This document shows, piece by piece, positions 5,124 through 7,393 of a DNA stretch of 7,393 nt (its first letter is position 1; each line of letters begins with the position of its first letter). Origin of the DNA: Pseudomonadota bacterium (GTDB taxonomy: Bacteria; Pseudomonadota; Alphaproteobacteria; UBA9219; RGZA01); the NCBI GenBank assembly GCA_016195205.1, contig JACQAB010000115.1, positions 1 to 7,393 of the forward strand, given 5' to 3'. Below the pieces are notes generated by a model. That model ran no database searches. It was not told where the DNA came from and worked only from the letters and a program-made list of their open reading frames with translations. The translations under genes and the position numbers were made by a program.

Positions 5124-6422
5124 ATGCCCGCCATCCCAGAAAAACAAGCCCCCACTCCCGCCGCCGGCATTCCGCTTCTTGACCGGATGCTGGCCTATGT
5201 TTTCTGCCCGGTTCTTTTCCTTCTCACCTGTTATTTCCTGGCCCGGCTGGGAAATCAACTGACCCAAGGCGGCGGTTCCTTTTCCTTCTCTTTCTGGCTG
5301 CTGGCGCTAAGCGGAGGTCTGCTGGTGTTCTGCACGGCGCTGGCCTGCTGGCGCACCGCCGCACTGCATGCCGAGCGCCGCGCCGAAGTCCACGAAGGGG
5401 GCTTGCGCCGCCGCGTTCATTACTTTGAAGAAATGCTGCAACTGGTTGTCAATAACATTCCCAATGTCATCTTCATCAGTGACAAGGATGGCCGCGTCTG
5501 GTTCGCCAACCGCGAGGCAGGCCAAGTTGCCGGCAAGCATGAGGATGACCTGGTCGGCAAAACGCTGGAGCGCATTTTTGAGGTGGAAGAGGCCGAAAAA
5601 TTCAAGGGCTCCATCCGCCGCGCGCAAAAGGCCTTTGCCCCCGTGATTACCACGGACAAACGCGAGACGACTTCGGGCCCGCAGTATTTTGAAACCTTTC
5701 ACATTCCGCTGCCTGACACCTCGGATCTGCATGACACCGTGCTGGTGACCCAAAAAGACATCACCAACATGATCATCGAGCGCGAGCGGCAAGAACAAAC
5801 CGTTAAGCAGCTGGTTGACGTGCTGATTGCCGTGATCGACCGGCGCGATCCCTACGCCGCCGGGCACTCGCTACGCGTGGGTACGGTGGCCGCGGGTCTG
5901 GCACGTTATTTAAAAATGGACGACCCTATGGTCGAGGCCTGCCGCGTGGCTGGCTCGCTGATGAACCTGGGCAAGATCATGGTGCCGCGGCGCATTCTGG
6001 TTAAGACCTCGGCGCTGGATCCGGAAGAGCTGAAGCTGGTGCGCAAATCCATTCTGGCCTCGGCCGATATTCTATCGTTGGTCAGTTTCCAGATTCCAGT
6101 TATTGCCACGCTGCGTCAGGTGCTGGAACGTTTTGACGGCAGCGGCGTGCCCGAGGGCCGCAAGGGGGATGACATCCTTCTCACCGCGCGCGTCGTGGCG
6201 GTGTCGAACGCCTTCATCGCCCTGGTCAGCCCGCGCGCCCATCGCGCCGGCCTGTCCATGGAAGAAGCACTGAAAAGCCTTGAACGCGACGACGGCGCCG
6301 GGTTCGACCCCATGTTGGTCAAGGCCCTGTCCGAGCATCTGCATAAAAACCCCGGGATGCAGAAGAATCTTATTCGCCCCGCACCGGAAATTCCTGCTAT
6401 CGCGCCGGAACAAGCCTCTTAA
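5124..6422 (+). CDS. membrane-anchored PAS protein with degenerate HD-GYP domain
   Basis: This 432-residue protein has two membrane segments (about 22-42 and 56-76) joined by a short loop, and a basic helix to about 105. A PAS domain (about 105-215; NIPNVIFISDKDGRVWFANR, GKTLERIF, then TQKDITNMI) leads by a helix into an HD-GYP-like domain (about 228-408). HD-GYP enzymes hydrolyse cyclic di-GMP at a binuclear or trinuclear metal centre. Here H248 (AGHS), G283-K284 and DGSG at 338-341 remain. The HD dyad is M280-N281 (LMNLGK), the HHE triad is V333-L334-E335, the downstream H-P is S309-I310, and the late metal Asp is N362. GYP is GVP at 341-343. The domain is therefore probably inactive and may be a c-di-GMP sensor or protein-interaction module. 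The reading frame is intact, so it looks like a retained pseudo-enzyme. No ribosome-binding site precedes the ATG, and CtrA- and CcrM-like sites lie upstream. Confidence 0.85.
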   Translation: MPAIPEKQAPTPAAGIPLLDRMLAYVFCPVLFLLTCYFLARLGNQLTQGGGSFSFSFWLLALSGGLLVFCTALACWRTAALHAERRAEVHEGGLRRRVHYFEEMLQLVVNNIPNVIFISDKDGRVWFANREAGQVAGKHEDDLVGKTLERIFEVEEAEKFKGSIRRAQKAFAPVITTDKRETTSGPQYFETFHIPLPDTSDLHDTVLVTQKDITNMIIERERQEQTVKQLVDVLIAVIDRRDPYAAGHSLRVGTVAAGLARYLKMDDPMVEACRVAGSLMNLGKIMVPRRILVKTSALDPEELKLVRKSILASADILSLVSFQIPVIATLRQVLERFDGSGVPEGRKGDDILLTARVVAVSNAFIALVSPRAHRAGLSMEEALKSLERDDGAGFDPMLVKALSEHLHKNPGMQKNLIRPAPEIPAIAPEQAS

Positions 6423-6453
6423 AACAATTTCCGTCAAAATTCTCTTGCGCCTC

Positions 6454-6481
6454 TTGCCGGAGGCCGCCGCGCATTTATACT
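6454..6481 (+). promoter_or_regulatory. sigma70-like promoter for the ABC permease/argD unit
   Basis: TTGCCG at 6454-6459 and TATACT at 6476-6481 are 16 bp apart, matching TTGACA at 4 of 6 and TATAAT at 5 of 6 positions. A start near 6488 would give a leader of about 20 nt ending in the strong ribosome-binding site GGAAGGA (6497-6503) just before the ATG at 6508. The -35 hexamer sits in the loop of a small 5-bp inverted repeat (GCCTC 6449-6453 and GAGGC 6460-6464). Confidence 0.5.
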
Positions 6482-6507
6482 TATAGGCAGATCAACGGAA
6501 GGAAGAC

Positions 6508-7302
6508 ATGTCCCCCAAGCAACCTCGCATCATCGGCGCCATAAACGGCCTGGGCCTGTGGACGCTTGTGCTGAAAGAGACTGAGCGCTTTGTCATTGTC
6601 GCCTCGCAAACCATCGTCGCGCCGGTTCTGACCACGCTGCTGTATTACATTGTTTTCAATCTGGCCTTCGGCGGCGCCCACCGGCAGGTGAACGGCATCC
6701 CCTTCATGGAATTCCTTCTGCCCGGGTTGATTATGATGTCGATCGCGCAGAATGCCTTCGCCAACACCTCGTCCTCCATCGTCATTTCCAAGGTGCAGGG
6801 AAACATCGTTGACGTGCTGATGGCGCCGCTAACCATTTTCGAATGGGTGGCGGGATACACGCTGGGCGGCATCGCCCGTGGGCTGGCGGTGGGCGCGGCC
6901 AGCATCGCCGTGCTGGCTTTCTTTACGCCCATCCATTTGCACAACCCCGGCCTGGTGGTTCTTCATGCCCTGCTGGGCTCGACCATGCTGGCGCTGATGG
7001 GCATGATCGGCGGGATTTGGTCGGTGAAGTTCGACCACCTGGCCGCCGTCACCAATTTCGTTGTCATGCCGGCCACCTTTCTTTCCGGCACGTTCTACAC
7101 CACCGCCCAGTTGCCGGAATTCTGGGCGAAGCTGTGCCACCTGAACCCCTTTTTCTACATGATTGACGGCTTCCGTTACGGCTTCATCGGCCTGGCCGAC
7201 AGTCCCCTTGGCATCGGCGTTGCCGTGATGGCTTTAAGCGACGCGGCGCTTGCAGCCCTGTGCCTTTTTATGCTGCACTCAGGCTATAAACTTAAGTCGT
7301 GA
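6508..7302 (+). CDS. ABC-2 type transporter permease
   Basis: This is an inner-membrane permease of the ABC-2 export family (YadH/NodJ-like). The 264-residue length is typical, with about six hydrophobic segments near 30-54, 68-88, 110-138, 147-172, 177-196 and 233-257. Family landmarks are EFLLPGLIMMSIAQNAF at 68-84, the ISKVQGNIVDVLMAPLT cytoplasmic stretch at 93-109 that usually contacts the ATPase, and FLSGTFYTTAQLP with LNPFFYMIDGFRYG at 191-225. The substrate cannot be told from sequence. Such permeases normally pair with a separate ATPase encoded next door. The upstream neighbour is the PAS/HD-GYP gene and the downstream one is argD, so the partner must lie elsewhere. A strong ribosome-binding site and a good promoter precede it. 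argD begins 7 nt after its TGA, so the two are probably co-transcribed. Confidence 0.9.
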   Translation: MSPKQPRIIGAINGLGLWTLVLKETERFVIVASQTIVAPVLTTLLYYIVFNLAFGGAHRQVNGIPFMEFLLPGLIMMSIAQNAFANTSSSIVISKVQGNIVDVLMAPLTIFEWVAGYTLGGIARGLAVGAASIAVLAFFTPIHLHNPGLVVLHALLGSTMLALMGMIGGIWSVKFDHLAAVTNFVVMPATFLSGTFYTTAQLPEFWAKLCHLNPFFYMIDGFRYGFIGLADSPLGIGVAVMALSDAALAALCLFMLHSGYKLKS

Positions 7303-7309
7303 GTGTGCG

Positions 7310-7393
7310 ATGATTTCCCCCGTGATGCCCGTCTATGGCCGGGCTGATTTCCCGTTTGAACGCGGCGAAGGACCTTATCTCTTCGGCCTGGAC
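7310..7393 (+). CDS. argD: acetylornithine aminotransferase, N-terminal fragment (cut by window end)
   Basis: Only the first 28 codons are present. They begin MISPVMPVYGRADFPFERGE and go on to an LFGLD-type segment, closely matching the N-terminus of alphaproteobacterial ArgD. ArgD is the PLP enzyme that converts N-acetylglutamate semialdehyde to N-acetylornithine in arginine synthesis. The start at 7310 lies 7 nt after the permease stop, with only a weak GTGAG upstream, which suggests translational coupling. The PLP-binding region lies outside the window, so related class III aminotransferases are not strictly excluded. Confidence 0.8.
   Translation, partial: MISPVMPVYGRADFPFERGEGPYLFGLD

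Noticed and set aside
5307..5867. 186-codon minus-strand frame
   Set aside because: Antisense shadow of the PAS/HD-GYP gene, whose domains are clear on the plus strand; no family resemblance in the antisense product.

Overview
The window comes from an alphaproteobacterium of moderately high GC. The clearest marker is a full-length GcrA-type cell-cycle regulator, a family confined to Alphaproteobacteria. It is accompanied by alphaproteobacterial-looking RodA, ZapE/AFG1 ATPase and ArgD sequences and by several GANTC sites (the CcrM methylation sequence) in promoter regions. I cannot place it to genus.

Layout: 1-618 (+) is an unrecognised, relatively AT-rich gene. 660-745 is an inverted pair of GC-rich hairpins from a dispersed repeat family. 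750-1361 (-) is gcrA. 1374-1704 is a non-coding divergent region between gcrA and sodB with three GANTC sites, a DnaA-box-like sequence and a 21-bp-spaced direct repeat. 1705 to about 2220 (+) is an iron-type superoxide dismutase interrupted by an in-frame TAG and lacking its C-terminus; a second hairpin repeat (2233-2278) sits where the missing 3' end should be. 2279-3867 (-) is a zapE-folK operon with a 4-nt overlap. 3868-3911 is a 44-bp divergent promoter region with two GANTC sites in repeated ATGAATCA motifs. 3912-5051 (+) is a rodA-like SEDS glycosyltransferase. 5124-6422 (+) is a membrane-anchored PAS protein with an HD-GYP domain that has lost most of its metal ligands. 6508-7302 (+) is an ABC-2 permease, followed after 7 nt by the start of argD (7310 to the window end).

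How it may fit together: GcrA acts with sigma70 at promoters carrying methylated GANTC sites. By hand I count 14 GANTC sites in the window. Six lie in about 450 bp of sequence upstream of genes, next to gcrA/sodB, zapE/rodA (division and cell-wall growth) and the PAS/HD-GYP protein. The last also has a near-consensus CtrA site directly beside its GANTC. This suggests, by inference, a locally clustered set of cell-cycle-controlled genes for growth, division and signalling. The folK, ABC permease and argD genes look like ordinary housekeeping cargo.

The most unusual items are the decayed sodB, the pseudo-enzyme HD-GYP protein, non-canonical residues in two conserved acidic motifs of RodA, and a hairpin repeat family that occupies both convergent gene junctions. 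I saw no tRNA, rRNA, CRISPR array or transposase gene.
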